A stretch of DNA of 64,000 nt from assembly GCA_903919205.1 (NCBI GenBank), contig CAIXHE010000149.1:1-64000 (forward strand), in the 5' to 3' direction. The notes beneath the pieces were generated by a model. It did no database searches and was not told where the DNA came from. It saw nothing but the letters and a program-made list of their open reading frames with translations. Positions 1 to 8,384 of the stretch are shown here, piece after piece (the stretch's first letter is position 1; the number at the start of each line of letters is the position of its first letter). Position numbers and translations under genes: made by a program. The DNA is from an uncultured Opitutaceae bacterium (GTDB lineage: Bacteria; Verrucomicrobiota; Verrucomicrobiia; Opitutales; Opitutaceae).

Positions 1-128
1 ATCCCGAGTCCTTCATGGCATCGCGGGATCCGATGGTGTCGGACCTCCGCGACAGCGCCGGCGCCCTGGCCCGGCACGTCGCGGGAATCACCGGAGTCAC
101 GCCGCTCGCGGGGCGGTTTCTCACATGA
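1..128 (+). CDS. C-terminal fragment, probable Mla ABC transporter ATPase (MlaF-like)
   Basis: An open frame enters from the left edge and ends with the TGA at 126-128, which overlaps the ATG of mlaD. Only about 41 residues are visible. They include a stretch reading SFMASRDPMVSDL, which resembles the tail of MlaF-type ATPases, where a 'DP-V-FL' segment follows the ABC core. No Walker or signature motif lies inside the window, so the assignment rests mainly on position directly before mlaD and on this weak tail match. If correct, the protein powers phospholipid transport between inner and outer membrane together with MlaE and MlaD. It could instead be an MlaE permease end, but the tail is hydrophilic, which argues against that. 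Confidence 0.55.
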   Translation, partial: PESFMASRDPMVSDLRDSAGALARHVAGITGVTPLAGRFLT

Positions 129-595
129 GCCGCAACCGCGTCGAAATCGCCGCCGGGGTCTTCGTGCTTGCCGGAATCGCGGCGATCGCATGGGCCCTCG
201 AACGCGTGGTCGCGGATGAATTTCCGCGCGGGGACACCTACGAGGTCCGGGCGCAGTTCTCGAACGTGGGCGGCCTCAAGGCGGGAAGCCCGGTGCTCAT
301 TGCCGGCGTGAACGTGGGTCGCGTCGACTCGATCGCGCTCGATGACAAGTTCGCGGCGATCGTGAGACTGCGGGTCCGCCAAGACCTTCGTCTTTCCACG
401 GACACGATCGCGTCGATCCGCACCAGTGGCCTGATCGGGGAGAAATTCGTCGCACTCTCGCCCGGGGGCGACGAGGGCACCCTTAAGCCTGGCGGATTGA
501 TTACGGACACCGAATCGGCGATCGACCTCGAGTCGCTGATCAGCCGCTTCGCCTTCGGAAATGTAGATGGCGCAAAGGGAAAGACCGTGAAATGA
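125..595 (+). CDS. mlaD: MlaD-like MCE-domain lipid-binding protein
   Basis: This 156-residue protein has one N-terminal transmembrane helix (about residues 8-25) followed by a single MCE/MlaD domain (about 38-115). The domain carries the usual 'GL-G-PV-I-GV-VG-V' pattern and a later 'GLIGEKFVALSPG' strand. Length and layout match MlaD, the periplasmic hexameric ring that holds phospholipid in the Mla pathway. The start ATG overlaps the previous stop as ATGA. The last codons overlap mlaC in the same way, so the genes are translationally coupled. Identification is firm at family level; the direction of lipid movement cannot be read from sequence. Confidence 0.92.
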   Translation: MSRNRVEIAAGVFVLAGIAAIAWALERVVADEFPRGDTYEVRAQFSNVGGLKAGSPVLIAGVNVGRVDSIALDDKFAAIVRLRVRQDLRLSTDTIASIRTSGLIGEKFVALSPGGDEGTLKPGGLITDTESAIDLESLISRFAFGNVDGAKGKTVK

Positions 596-1212
596 AGAGC
601 CGGCTTACCAGAGTATCTGCGCTCCTGATCGCGCTGACGGCGCTTGAGCTACACGGCGGGGCGGAGCCACAGGCGACGCAGCCCGAAGTCCTGCTGCACG
701 AGACCCTGGACGAAGTGCTCGATGTGGCCTACCCGCAGAAGGCCGTTTCGGGAGGAACCGGTCTTGAGCAACGCGCGCTTCCCATCCTTGAAAAGGCCTT
801 CGACTTCGGCGCGATCACGCGCCGCGCGATCGGCCCTGGCTGGCGGCAGTTTTCCGAGGACGAACGTCGGCGCTCGATCAGGGAATTTAGGGACCTTGTG
901 GTCCATACCTACGCTTCGCGAATTCGGGGCGATGAACGTCCACGCATCACCTACGGCACCCCCGAAAGGCAGGGTGAGGACAGATGCGACGTCCCGACGC
1001 GGGTCCTTTATGATGGCGAAACGTACGCGGTGGAATACCGGATGGAGCGCCACGCAGGGGCTTGGCGCGTGACCGATGTCGTGATTGAGGGTATCAGCTT
1101 CGTGTCCAACTATCGGGCGCAGTTCGACGGGATCATGCAAAGGGGCGGGAGCTCAGCCGTGATTCAAGCGATAGAGTCGCGGCTCGCGAAGACCGCCGAA
1201 GGGAAACCGTGA
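592..1212 (+). CDS. mlaC: MlaC-like periplasmic phospholipid shuttle
   Basis: This is a 206-residue secreted protein with an N-terminal signal peptide (hydrophobic to about residue 24) and a Ttg2D/MlaC fold region. It shows the typical 'FDFGAITRRAIGPGWR' segment near residue 65 and a 'EGISFVSNYRAQF' segment near residue 165, close to the conserved 'G-S-v--yR--f' of MlaC. MlaC ferries phospholipid between the outer-membrane MlaA complex and the inner-membrane MlaFEDB complex. It starts at an ATGA overlap with mlaD and ends in a GTGA overlap with mlaA. No mlaB (STAS) gene is visible in the window. Confidence 0.9.
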   Translation: MKSRLTRVSALLIALTALELHGGAEPQATQPEVLLHETLDEVLDVAYPQKAVSGGTGLEQRALPILEKAFDFGAITRRAIGPGWRQFSEDERRRSIREFRDLVVHTYASRIRGDERPRITYGTPERQGEDRCDVPTRVLYDGETYAVEYRMERHAGAWRVTDVVIEGISFVSNYRAQFDGIMQRGGSSAVIQAIESRLAKTAEGKP

Positions 1213-2117
1213 GGGCACGTGCGTTCCCTCGGCTGCGTGGCTTGCGTGTCCTGGCGCCGCTCGCCGTGCTTGCCTGTCTGGGAGCCCGTGCAGGGGCGTC
1301 GCCTCCCGGGTCCGACCGTCCTCCGGGCGACGACACCGTACCAGGATCCATAAATCCGGGCGCTTCGCCGCGTTCGGACGCGTCCCCCGCGGCGAATGCA
1401 GGCCCCCAGGCGGCGTCTCCAGCCAAGGCGGAGTCCGACGCGGATGCCGTGGCGGACGCGATGGCGGAGAGCTCGGCTCAGGCGCACACGTGGGATCCGA
1501 TGGAGCGCTTCAACCGGACGATGTTCCGCTTCAACGACCGGCTTTATACCTACGCGCTCCGACCGGCCACGCGGGCCTACGAGCGCGCGGTTCCGAAACC
1601 CGTCCGCCAAGGCATCGTGAACGCCTTCGACAATCTCCATTTTCCGATTCGCTTTGTCAGTTCCCTTTTGGAGGGCCGCGTGGGCCGCGCCGCCCGGGAG
1701 ACCGAGAAATTCGGACTCAACACGGTCCTTGGACTGGGCGGCCTCATTCGGGTGTCCGACCAGGTGCCCCAACTGGCCCACCTGCCCCCACAGGACGTGG
1801 GGCTGGCATTCGGATCCTGGGGCATTGGCGCGGGACCCTATGTGGTGCTGCCGATCCTGGGACCCGGGGACGTGCGCGATTTCGCCGGCGAAGCATGCGA
1901 TTATTTCCTCAGCCCGACGAACTGGGACGCGATCCATCTGGGCCACAGGACGTGGATTGCGAACCCCTACCGGGTTCCCATCCAGTCCCTGGACGTCGCG
2001 AGCGCCATCCCCCGGGCGATTCACGCGTACGACGCTGTCGTCGGCGACGCCGTCGATCCCTACATAGCCGCGCGTGAAGCCTTTTTCAGTCACCGAAGGG
2101 CTGACGCAGCGCGGTGA
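1209..2117 (+). CDS. mlaA: MlaA/VacJ-like outer-membrane lipoprotein
   Basis: This 302-residue protein starts at a GTG that overlaps the mlaC stop. The N-terminus has a signal peptide with a plausible lipobox (VLAC, Cys at about residue 23). A low-complexity Pro/Ser/Ala linker of roughly 70 residues follows, longer than in enterobacterial MlaA. The MlaA core begins near residue 95 with 'DPMERFNR-MF-FND' and continues with the helix-rich region containing 'PVRQGIVNAFDNL' and 'GIGAGPYVVLPILGP'. In the Mla system MlaA sits in the outer membrane and removes mislocalised phospholipid from the outer leaflet. It is the last gene of the mla run. Confidence 0.93.
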   Translation: MRARAFPRLRGLRVLAPLAVLACLGARAGASPPGSDRPPGDDTVPGSINPGASPRSDASPAANAGPQAASPAKAESDADAVADAMAESSAQAHTWDPMERFNRTMFRFNDRLYTYALRPATRAYERAVPKPVRQGIVNAFDNLHFPIRFVSSLLEGRVGRAARETEKFGLNTVLGLGGLIRVSDQVPQLAHLPPQDVGLAFGSWGIGAGPYVVLPILGPGDVRDFAGEACDYFLSPTNWDAIHLGHRTWIANPYRVPIQSLDVASAIPRAIHAYDAVVGDAVDPYIAAREAFFSHRRADAAR

Positions 2118-2465
2118 AGGGGTGAAACTCGCGGCGTCAGCAAGGGACGCTTCGATGAGCCGTTTTACCGGGGCCCAACACACGATGGGGCCGAGCGGGA
2201 ACTCCCGGCTCCCACATGTTCCGTGAGGCGGCATCGGTGTGGTGAGTGTGCATCCGAGAACCGGGGGAAGGCGAAGGGAACGGGTTCCTGCGGTTGGGAC
2301 CGTGGGCCGGGCTCCTGCTGCGCCGACTGCTTTAAGCGGTCCCTCTTCGAAACCCGGGGAGTGCCGACAGGATGAAACCCCCGCCCGGGTCCCTGTCCAT
2401 GGAGTCAACACCCCATACCTCTGCGGGCACCGGGTGATTACGATCCCGCGCGCCCAATTCCGACG
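2118..2465. other. Intergenic region without recognisable gene
   Basis: These 348 bases separate mlaA from the pqiA-like pair. Short open frames exist, but none has family features or a convincing start. I found no clear stem-loop with a T tract and no tRNA; the phrase 'ttcgaaaccc' is not embedded in a cloverleaf. It probably holds the mla terminator and the pqi promoter, but I cannot place either. Confidence 0.5.
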
Positions 2466-3068
2466 ATGGACCCGGACTCGATGCTAACGTGTCGCCTATG
2501 TGGCAAACAACACCGGGCTGTGAGCCTTCAGCCCGGCGAGAGGGCCCTTTGTCTGCGCTGCGGCGCCGTGGTCGCGAGGTTGAGTCTGCTGGGTCCCCGG
2601 GCGACCCTCGTCTTTGCGGTCACCGGCCTGGTCCTCGCTCCGCCGGCGGCGCTGCTCACGTTCGTAACGGCAGGCAAGGTCGGGGCCGTGCGCCTGAGCC
2701 TGCTCTTTACCGGGCCGGCGGGCCTGTGGGACGGCGGGATGCGCTCGCTGGCCATCCTCGTCGTCCTCTGTGGCGGCCTCTTTCCCCTCGCGCTCCTGGC
2801 CACATTGGCGGCAGCGCCCGCGCCGCGTCGCCCGGGCCTCACGGTGGCCGGATTCGAGCCGCTCGTACGGATCGCGGGCTTCCTTGAGCACTGGGCCATA
2901 CCAGAAGTGCAGGTGCTCGCCGTTCTTGTCGCGTACATGAAGCTGGGGAGCGTCGTCAACGTCTCCTTCGGGCCCGGGTTCTGGTGTTATGGCGCGATGG
3001 CGCTCTCGCTCCTTGCCGCGCAGCACAGTCTCGTCTTGGAGCCGAACGGCCCCTCCGCCGCTCCATGA
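2466..3068 (+). CDS. PqiA-like membrane protein, N-terminal half
   Basis: This 200-residue protein begins with a small zinc-ribbon-like segment carrying two CxxC pairs (about residues 9-12 and 29-32). Four or so hydrophobic helices follow (about 48-72, 90-118, 145-165, 172-190), with the 'AIPEVQVLAVLVAYMKLG' segment diagnostic of the PqiA family. Full-length PqiA is about 400 residues with two such halves. Here each half is a separate gene, joined by an ATGA overlap at 3065-3068. PqiA partners with the MCE protein PqiB in envelope lipid transport, and the pqiB-like gene follows directly. Confidence 0.85.
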   Translation: MDPDSMLTCRLCGKQHRAVSLQPGERALCLRCGAVVARLSLLGPRATLVFAVTGLVLAPPAALLTFVTAGKVGAVRLSLLFTGPAGLWDGGMRSLAILVVLCGGLFPLALLATLAAAPAPRRPGLTVAGFEPLVRIAGFLEHWAIPEVQVLAVLVAYMKLGSVVNVSFGPGFWCYGAMALSLLAAQHSLVLEPNGPSAAP

Positions 3069-3589
3069 GCCGTCAGCCCGTACCTTCCGGATGGCGCAGA
3101 AACTCCGCTTCGGCCGCGTTGGCGTTGGCTGCCGCGATCATGCTCGTGCCGGCCAACCTGCTTCCGGTGCTGACGACCGAGAGTTCCGGCAGCAACAGCA
3201 ACAACACCATCTTTTCCGGCACGGTCGAGCTTTGGCGGCAGGGACTGTGGGCGATCGCCGCGATCGTGTTCACCGCGAGCATCGTCATCCCGGTTCTCAA
3301 GCTCGTGGGGCTGGGATGGCTCGTGCTCGGCACGCGCAGGGGCCCCCCGCGCAATCCTCGCCGGATGACGCGGGTCTACGTGGCGATCGACTTCATTGGT
3401 CGCTGGTCGATGCTCGACGTGTTTCTGGCAGCGTTCCTGACGGGACTCGTGCAGTTCGGTGAAATTGCGACGGTGACGGCTCGGGCCGGGATCGTCGCGT
3501 TTGCGGCGGCCGTCGTGCTGACCGTCCTCGCCACCCAGGCATTCGACCCGCGGTCCATCTGGGACGCGGAATCCGCCCCCCCGCCTTGA
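3065..3589 (+). CDS. PqiA-like membrane protein, C-terminal half
   Basis: This 174-residue protein is encoded from an ATG that overlaps the preceding stop. It has about four transmembrane helices and the PqiA-type segments 'PANLLPVL' (near residue 30), 'IFSGTVELWRQGLWAIA' and 'GRWSMLDVFLAAFLTGLVQFG', which correspond to the second repeat of PqiA. It lacks the zinc-ribbon cysteines seen in the preceding gene. The two products probably assemble as one PqiA equivalent. The stop overlaps a TTG start for the pqiB-like gene, so all three are coupled. Confidence 0.85.
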   Translation: MSRQPVPSGWRRNSASAALALAAAIMLVPANLLPVLTTESSGSNSNNTIFSGTVELWRQGLWAIAAIVFTASIVIPVLKLVGLGWLVLGTRRGPPRNPRRMTRVYVAIDFIGRWSMLDVFLAAFLTGLVQFGEIATVTARAGIVAFAAAVVLTVLATQAFDPRSIWDAESAPPP

Positions 3590-4515
3590 GCTCCGCGCCC
3601 GCTCCTACCGTCACGCGCTCGCGCGCGCTCCCGCTCATCTGGGTCGTCCCGGTGGTTGCGGCCGCCATCGGCATCTGGCTCGGCGTCCGGGAACTGCGTG
3701 ATCGAGGAAGCGAGATCACGATCGATTTCGCCGACGGCTCGGGAGTCGAGGCGGGGCGGACCATCCTTGAATACAAGGGGGTGTCGGCGGGGACGGTGGA
3801 ATCGGTGAGGCTCAAGCCGGGCCTCGACGGCGTGAGCATCCGCGTCCGCCTCAGCCGCACGGCAAACGCGCTTTCGAAAGAGGGGTCGCGGTTCTGGATC
3901 GTGCATCCCGAGTTCAATTTCGCTGAGGTGACGGGGCTCGACACGCTGGTCACCGGAGTGCGTCTCAATGTCCTGGCCGGAGACGGGCCGCCGGCGAAGC
4001 ACTTCCTTGGCCTCGACAGGGCACCGGCACCGGACGTCACCGGGCAGGGCAGGACGTTTGTCCTGCAGAGCGACAAGCTCGGCTCGCTCAAGACAGGGGC
4101 CCCGATATTCTACCGGGAGTTCGTCGTCGGGAAGATCGAGGCCAGCCACCTGTCTGACGATTCAACGACCGTGCTGATCCGGATCCACGTCGACGCACCC
4201 TATTCGGACCTTGTGCGCACCAACTCGAAGTTCTGGAACACGGGCGGATTCTCGTTCAAGTTCAGCCTCTTCGGAGGGGGTGCACAGCTCAAGGACACGT
4301 CGCTCGAGTCGCTGATCACGGGCGGTGTCGCCTTCGCGACCCCTGACACCGGAGAACTCGCGCCGGCCGCCCCGGGAGACTTCATGTTCGGCCTGGCGTT
4401 GGAGCCCGAAAAGGAATGGCTGAAATGGTCCCCGAAGATTCCCATCAAGTCGCCGGGCACCGCCGACCCGCAAACGGCCGAGAAGAGCATCCTGAAAAAG
4501 CTGATCAGGCCCTAG
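3586..4515 (+). CDS. PqiB-like MCE protein with two MCE domains
   Basis: This 309-residue protein has one N-terminal membrane helix (about 17-35) and two MCE/MlaD domains (about 43-112 and 145-215). E. coli PqiB has three MCE domains and YebT seven, so this is a short member of the class. The start is taken as the TTG at 3586, which gives a 4-base overlap with the preceding gene and places the membrane helix correctly; no ATG lies nearby in frame. With the two PqiA halves it should form a transport channel across the periplasm. It converges on the next gene: the two stop codons share the tetranucleotide CTAG. Confidence 0.87.
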   Translation: MSSAPAPTVTRSRALPLIWVVPVVAAAIGIWLGVRELRDRGSEITIDFADGSGVEAGRTILEYKGVSAGTVESVRLKPGLDGVSIRVRLSRTANALSKEGSRFWIVHPEFNFAEVTGLDTLVTGVRLNVLAGDGPPAKHFLGLDRAPAPDVTGQGRTFVLQSDKLGSLKTGAPIFYREFVVGKIEASHLSDDSTTVLIRIHVDAPYSDLVRTNSKFWNTGGFSFKFSLFGGGAQLKDTSLESLITGGVAFATPDTGELAPAAPGDFMFGLALEPEKEWLKWSPKIPIKSPGTADPQTAEKSILKKLIRP

Positions 4516-5177
4516 AGCACGGTCGCCAGCATGAGCCCGTCGTAGCCCTTGCTGCCCACCGTCTGGAGGACGGTCGCGCTCACCCTCGGCTCGGTGGAGA
4601 CGAACGCGTTCATGAGGCGAACGCCCTGCACGCGGGGATCCTTGCTGGCGGGGTCGGCCACGGCGCCGCCCCGCACGACGTTGTCAGCGATGATCAGGGT
4701 GCCCACGCGGGACAGCTTGAGCGCCCACGCGAAATATTCGGGGTATCCCTCCTTGTCCGCATCGATGAAGATCAGGTCGAAGGGCCCGCGGCCCGCGGCG
4801 GCAAGCTTGGGGAGGCTCTCCGCGGCCGGCCCCACCAGGATCTCGACCGTGCCCTGAAGCCCCGCCCTCTGGAAGTTCGCGCGCGCCACCTCGGCGTGGC
4901 GCGGCTCATACTCAAGGGTGACCAGGCGCCCTCCCGGTGCGAGGCCCCGCGCGAGCCAGAGCGTGCTGTAGCCGCCCAGGGTCCCGACCTCGAGGATGCT
5001 GCTCGCCCTCTGGATCCGGGCAAGCAGCTCCAGGAGCTTGCCCTGGTTCGGCGCCACGTGGATCTCTGGGAGCCCGGCCGCCGCGCTGTCGCGCAGCGCG
5101 GCCTCGAGCACCTCGTCCTGCGGGACGAACAGCTCGCTGATATACTCGTCCACGCGGGTCCATTGTTCCGGGTTCAT
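4512..5177 (-). CDS. Class I SAM-dependent O-methyltransferase (COMT-like)
   Basis: This 221-residue protein belongs to the methyltransferase family 3 (catechol/caffeoyl-CoA O-methyltransferase-like). Visible motifs are the SAM-binding 'LEVGTLGGYSTLWLA' (about 62-76), the acidic 'LEYEP' (about 89), the metal-binding 'FIDADKEGYPEYF' (about 136-148) and 'IIADNVVRGG' (about 160). Length matches the family. These enzymes methylate hydroxyls of small aromatic or catechol substrates; the substrate here cannot be told. The protein is cytoplasmic, with no signal sequence. Its stop overlaps the convergent pqiB-like stop. Confidence 0.9.
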   Translation of the reverse strand: MNPEQWTRVDEYISELFVPQDEVLEAALRDSAAAGLPEIHVAPNQGKLLELLARIQRASSILEVGTLGGYSTLWLARGLAPGGRLVTLEYEPRHAEVARANFQRAGLQGTVEILVGPAAESLPKLAAAGRGPFDLIFIDADKEGYPEYFAWALKLSRVGTLIIADNVVRGGAVADPASKDPRVQGVRLMNAFVSTEPRVSATVLQTVGSKGYDGLMLATVL

Positions 5178-5350
5178 GGGAGAAGATTCAGCGTTTCAGG
5201 CGAGGCGCCCGCCCCGCGGCAGAGGGTTAAAGGGCTTCGGCGGGCGCTCGGCGACTCAATAAGGGTCCCGGAGGGGCCCCAGGGGCCCAGATTTTGCAAA
5301 TTGCGCCTCGCAGGGTATTTGAATCAGATGGCGCCTCTTCGGCCCTCCCC

Positions 5351-7429
5351 ATGACGAAACCTTCACGCGTGCGGTCCTGCTTCCTCGGATCGATTGCCCT
5401 GGCGGCATGGGGGGCCCTCGTGCTGGCGGCGCCCGGGGCCCCCGGGGCCGAGGCTCAGGCCGGACCCACCGCGGCCCAGTCGAGGATGCTCGCCCGGGTC
5501 TTTCCCTCGATCGTTCGCATCGAGGCCATCCGCCTGCTCCCCTTCGACGGGCACTTGACGAAATCGTGGAGCGCGGGGAGCGGCGTCATCATCTCGGCGG
5601 CCGGCTACGTCCTCACCAACTGCCACGTCACCGAGGACGTGGACTCCTTCCGCTGCTACCTCTACGACGGCCAGCATGTGGACGCCCGTCGGGTCGGGCA
5701 GGATCCCCTGACCGACCTGGCCGTCCTCCAGCTGGACCTGAGCCAGCTGAAGAAGGGCTCGGGTCCCCTTCCGGTGGCCGTCTTCGGGGACTCGGACCGG
5801 CTGGGCGCCGGCGACCGGGTGTTCGCGCTCGGCAGCCCCGGCTTCGTCGAGCAATCCGTGACCCAGGGCATCGTCTCCAATCCCTCGCTTGTCCTGCCCG
5901 AGCGCACGATCGGCAAGATGATCCTCAGGGGCGAGAACGTCGGTCTCCTGGTCCGCTGGATCCTCCACGACGCGAGCATCTTCGGCGGGAACAGCGGCGG
6001 CCCCCTGGTCAACGAGCGCGGCGAGGTGATCGGCGTGAACGAGCTCGGCGTCTTCAACCTGGGCGGCGCGATCCCGAGCAACCTGGCGCAGTCGGTCGCC
6101 AGGCAGCTGATCGCCGGCGGCCGCGTGGTCCGCGGGTGGTCGGGCCTCACGGTTCAGCCGCGCCTCGAGTCCGAGGCCTCGGAGGCGGGCGTCGTCGTCT
6201 CGGACGTCGAGGCCGGCTCCCCGGCCGCCAAGGCCGGCGTGATGCCGGGCGACGTGGTGCTTGCCTGCAACGGGGTCGCGATCGAGGGGGCGCAGGAGAA
6301 GGCGATCACGCATTTCTACCGGCTGGAGACCGCCGCCGCTCCCGGGAGCGCGTTCACGCTCGACTATGTGCGCCGGGGGCAGCGCGGCTCGGTCGTGCTG
6401 ACGCTCGCCGCGCGCGAGCCCGCGCAGTCCGACGACGTCGAGGTTCCGGAGTGGGGCGCGGTCGTGCGCGACCTCACCCCGTCCGTCGTTCGCGAGGAAC
6501 TCCTTCCGGACTCGACGGGCGTCATCATCATGAACATCCGCCCCGGCGGCCCGAGCGGGCAGTCCGAGCCGGAGCTGCGACGCGGCGACGTGGTGATCAA
6601 CGTGGACGGCAAGCCCGTGACCGACGTGGCGGGCCTCAGGAGGATCACCGGCGCCTTTTTCCCCGACTCGGAGACCGCCCTCACGCACCCGACCGTCGTC
6701 ACGTTCCGGCGCGACGGCAGCACGCTCCAGGCCGCGATCGACCTGCGCAACACGAACCCCCACCACATCGCCCCGAGCGTCCTCAAGGCCTGGCTCGGCG
6801 TGGATTCCCAGCCGCTGACGCCGAAGCTCAACAAGCGCCTCGGGATCAACTCGGAGGACGGCGGGGCGCGGATCACGCGCGTCTATGCGGGGACCGACGC
6901 GGACAAGGCCGGGCTCAAGGTCGGCGACGTGCTGCTCTCCTTGGACGGCATCGCGATCACCGAGCGCCGCGCGGAGGACCGCGAGGTGCTCGAGCGCCTG
7001 GTGCGCCAGTACAGGGCCGGGAGCACCTCCGCCGTCCACCTGTGGAGGGAGGGGGCCTTCATCGACGTGCCGGTCACCTTCGAGGTGCAGCCCCGGCCCG
7101 CGGCCGAGATGCCCCTATGGGAGGACGAGAAGCTCGAGTTCGAGGTGCGCGAGCTTGCGTTCGACGACCGCACCCGCCTGCAGCTGGCACCCGGCGCCAA
7201 GGGCGTCCTCGTCTCGACGACGACGCCCGCCGGCTGGGCCGAGCTCGCGGGCCTTCACGGGGACGACCTGGTGATCTCCGCCGGGGGCGCCGCGGTCACG
7301 AGCGTCGATGACCTGAAACGCTCCCGGGCCGAGGCCGTCAAGTCAGGGAAGCCCTGGTGGGTGCTCCAGGTCGAGCGCCGGGGGCAGGATCTCTTTATCG
7401 AAATCAACCTGAGCCATCTCAAAAAATGA
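5351..7429 (+). CDS. Secreted HtrA/Deg-like serine protease with about four PDZ domains
   Basis: The start at 5351 is chosen because it places a signal peptide (about residues 1-36) at the N-terminus; an upstream ATG in frame would extend it by 19 unlikely residues. The trypsin-like domain (about 45-255) carries all three catalytic residues: His92 in TNCHVTE, Asp122 in DPLTDLAVL and Ser215 in GGNSGGPL. Four PDZ-like domains follow (about 260-352, 365-465, 478-578, 592-688), each with a 'AG---GD-VL--dG' type core. DegP has two PDZ domains and DegS one, so four is unusual. The role is probably periplasmic protein quality control or regulated proteolysis. The stop overlaps the next gene as ATGA. 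Confidence 0.88.
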   Translation: MTKPSRVRSCFLGSIALAAWGALVLAAPGAPGAEAQAGPTAAQSRMLARVFPSIVRIEAIRLLPFDGHLTKSWSAGSGVIISAAGYVLTNCHVTEDVDSFRCYLYDGQHVDARRVGQDPLTDLAVLQLDLSQLKKGSGPLPVAVFGDSDRLGAGDRVFALGSPGFVEQSVTQGIVSNPSLVLPERTIGKMILRGENVGLLVRWILHDASIFGGNSGGPLVNERGEVIGVNELGVFNLGGAIPSNLAQSVARQLIAGGRVVRGWSGLTVQPRLESEASEAGVVVSDVEAGSPAAKAGVMPGDVVLACNGVAIEGAQEKAITHFYRLETAAAPGSAFTLDYVRRGQRGSVVLTLAAREPAQSDDVEVPEWGAVVRDLTPSVVREELLPDSTGVIIMNIRPGGPSGQSEPELRRGDVVINVDGKPVTDVAGLRRITGAFFPDSETALTHPTVVTFRRDGSTLQAAIDLRNTNPHHIAPSVLKAWLGVDSQPLTPKLNKRLGINSEDGGARITRVYAGTDADKAGLKVGDVLLSLDGIAITERRAEDREVLERLVRQYRAGSTSAVHLWREGAFIDVPVTFEVQPRPAAEMPLWEDEKLEFEVRELAFDDRTRLQLAPGAKGVLVSTTTPAGWAELAGLHGDDLVISAGGAAVTSVDDLKRSRAEAVKSGKPWWVLQVERRGQDLFIEINLSHLKK

Positions 7430-8349
7430 ACCTTCGACTCCGCCCCGCCCTCCTCCTCGCCAGCCTCGCGACCCTCGTTGGCGCGCCGTGTTCCCGGGCG
7501 CTGACGGAAGCCGAGGCCGCGACCGGACGGGCCCTCGTGAAGCAATACGCCGACACGGTGATCTCGCTGGAGGTGGTGACGACCTTGAAGGTGACCGTGG
7601 GTGACCGGGCGCAGCCGCCCCGCGAGAACAAGGTGGAGGTGAACGCGACCGTCATCTCGCCCACCGGCCTCTCGGTGACGATCCTGAGCACGATCGACCC
7701 GCGCGGGGCGATGGAGGCGATGGCCGCCTCGCGGGGCCCGGGCGGCCCCAAGGTCGAGATCGGCGAGACCGAGTTCAAGGACGTGAAGCTGCGCCTGGCG
7801 AACAACACCGAGGTCCCCGCCGTCATCGTGCTCAAGGACCCGGACCTGAACCTGGTCTTCATCGCCCCCCTGGTGGACTCGACGGCCCCGGCCCGGACCT
7901 TCCCCTTTGTCTCGCTTGAAAGGGCCGCGACCGCGGAGGTGCTCGGCAACTACTTCTTCGTGACCCGGGCCCCCAAGAGCCTGCAGCGGGTGCCGCTCGT
8001 CCGGACGGCCACCATCAACGGCATCGTTGAAAAGCCCCGGCGCCTGTACCTCGTGAACGACCTGGCCCTCGGGGTCCCCGTCGTCGATGCCTCCGGCCAG
8101 GTGCTTGGCCTGGGCGGCGTCTACCTTGAGAACGGCCGGCCTACGAGCCCGCTGGTCCTGAGCACCGCCGATGTGCAGGAGCTCGCCGCGCAGGCGGCTG
8201 CCGTGAAGCCCGAGGAGAAGGAGAAGGAGGAAAGCGCCCAGGCCGCGGCCCCGTCGCCAACCCCGACGCCCAAGGCGGCTGCGGTCCCGCCGGCGACCCC
8301 GGCTCCGGCGGCCAACCCCGGCGTGCCCCGCGCCCCCGCGAAGCCCTGA
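7426..8349 (+). CDS. Catalytically degenerate trypsin-fold protein, partner of the HtrA-like protease
   Basis: This 307-residue secreted protein (signal peptide about 1-25) aligns by eye with the protease domain encoded just upstream: 'TVISPTGLSVTILST' against the His region, 'DPDLNLVFI' against the Asp region and 'LGVPVVDASGQVLGLG' against the Ser region. At the three catalytic positions it has Thr/Ile, Asn142 and Leu215, so it cannot be a serine protease. The C-terminus (about 260-307) is a Pro/Ala/Lys/Glu-rich tail. The ATGA overlap with the protease gene suggests stoichiometric expression. It may act as a regulatory or adaptor subunit. Homology is inferred by eye, not from a search. Confidence 0.75.
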   Translation: MNLRLRPALLLASLATLVGAPCSRALTEAEAATGRALVKQYADTVISLEVVTTLKVTVGDRAQPPRENKVEVNATVISPTGLSVTILSTIDPRGAMEAMAASRGPGGPKVEIGETEFKDVKLRLANNTEVPAVIVLKDPDLNLVFIAPLVDSTAPARTFPFVSLERAATAEVLGNYFFVTRAPKSLQRVPLVRTATINGIVEKPRRLYLVNDLALGVPVVDASGQVLGLGGVYLENGRPTSPLVLSTADVQELAAQAAAVKPEEKEKEESAQAAAPSPTPTPKAAAVPPATPAPAANPGVPRAPAKP

Positions 8350-8384
8350 CCGTCCGTACGGGCCCTCCAGGCACACCGCCAGCG

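Noticed and set aside
2300..2380. Possible tRNA suggested by 'ttcgaaaccc'
   Set aside because: No acceptor or anticodon stems could be formed around it.
1164..2411. 415-codon open frame on the minus strand opposite mlaA
   Set aside because: It is antisense to a clear MlaA gene, rich in Arg, Gly and Pro, and has no family signature. GC-rich DNA gives long antisense frames.
4510..4517. CTAG shared by two convergent stop codons as a regulatory site
   Set aside because: It is simply the overlap of two TAG stops on opposite strands; nothing else supports a site.
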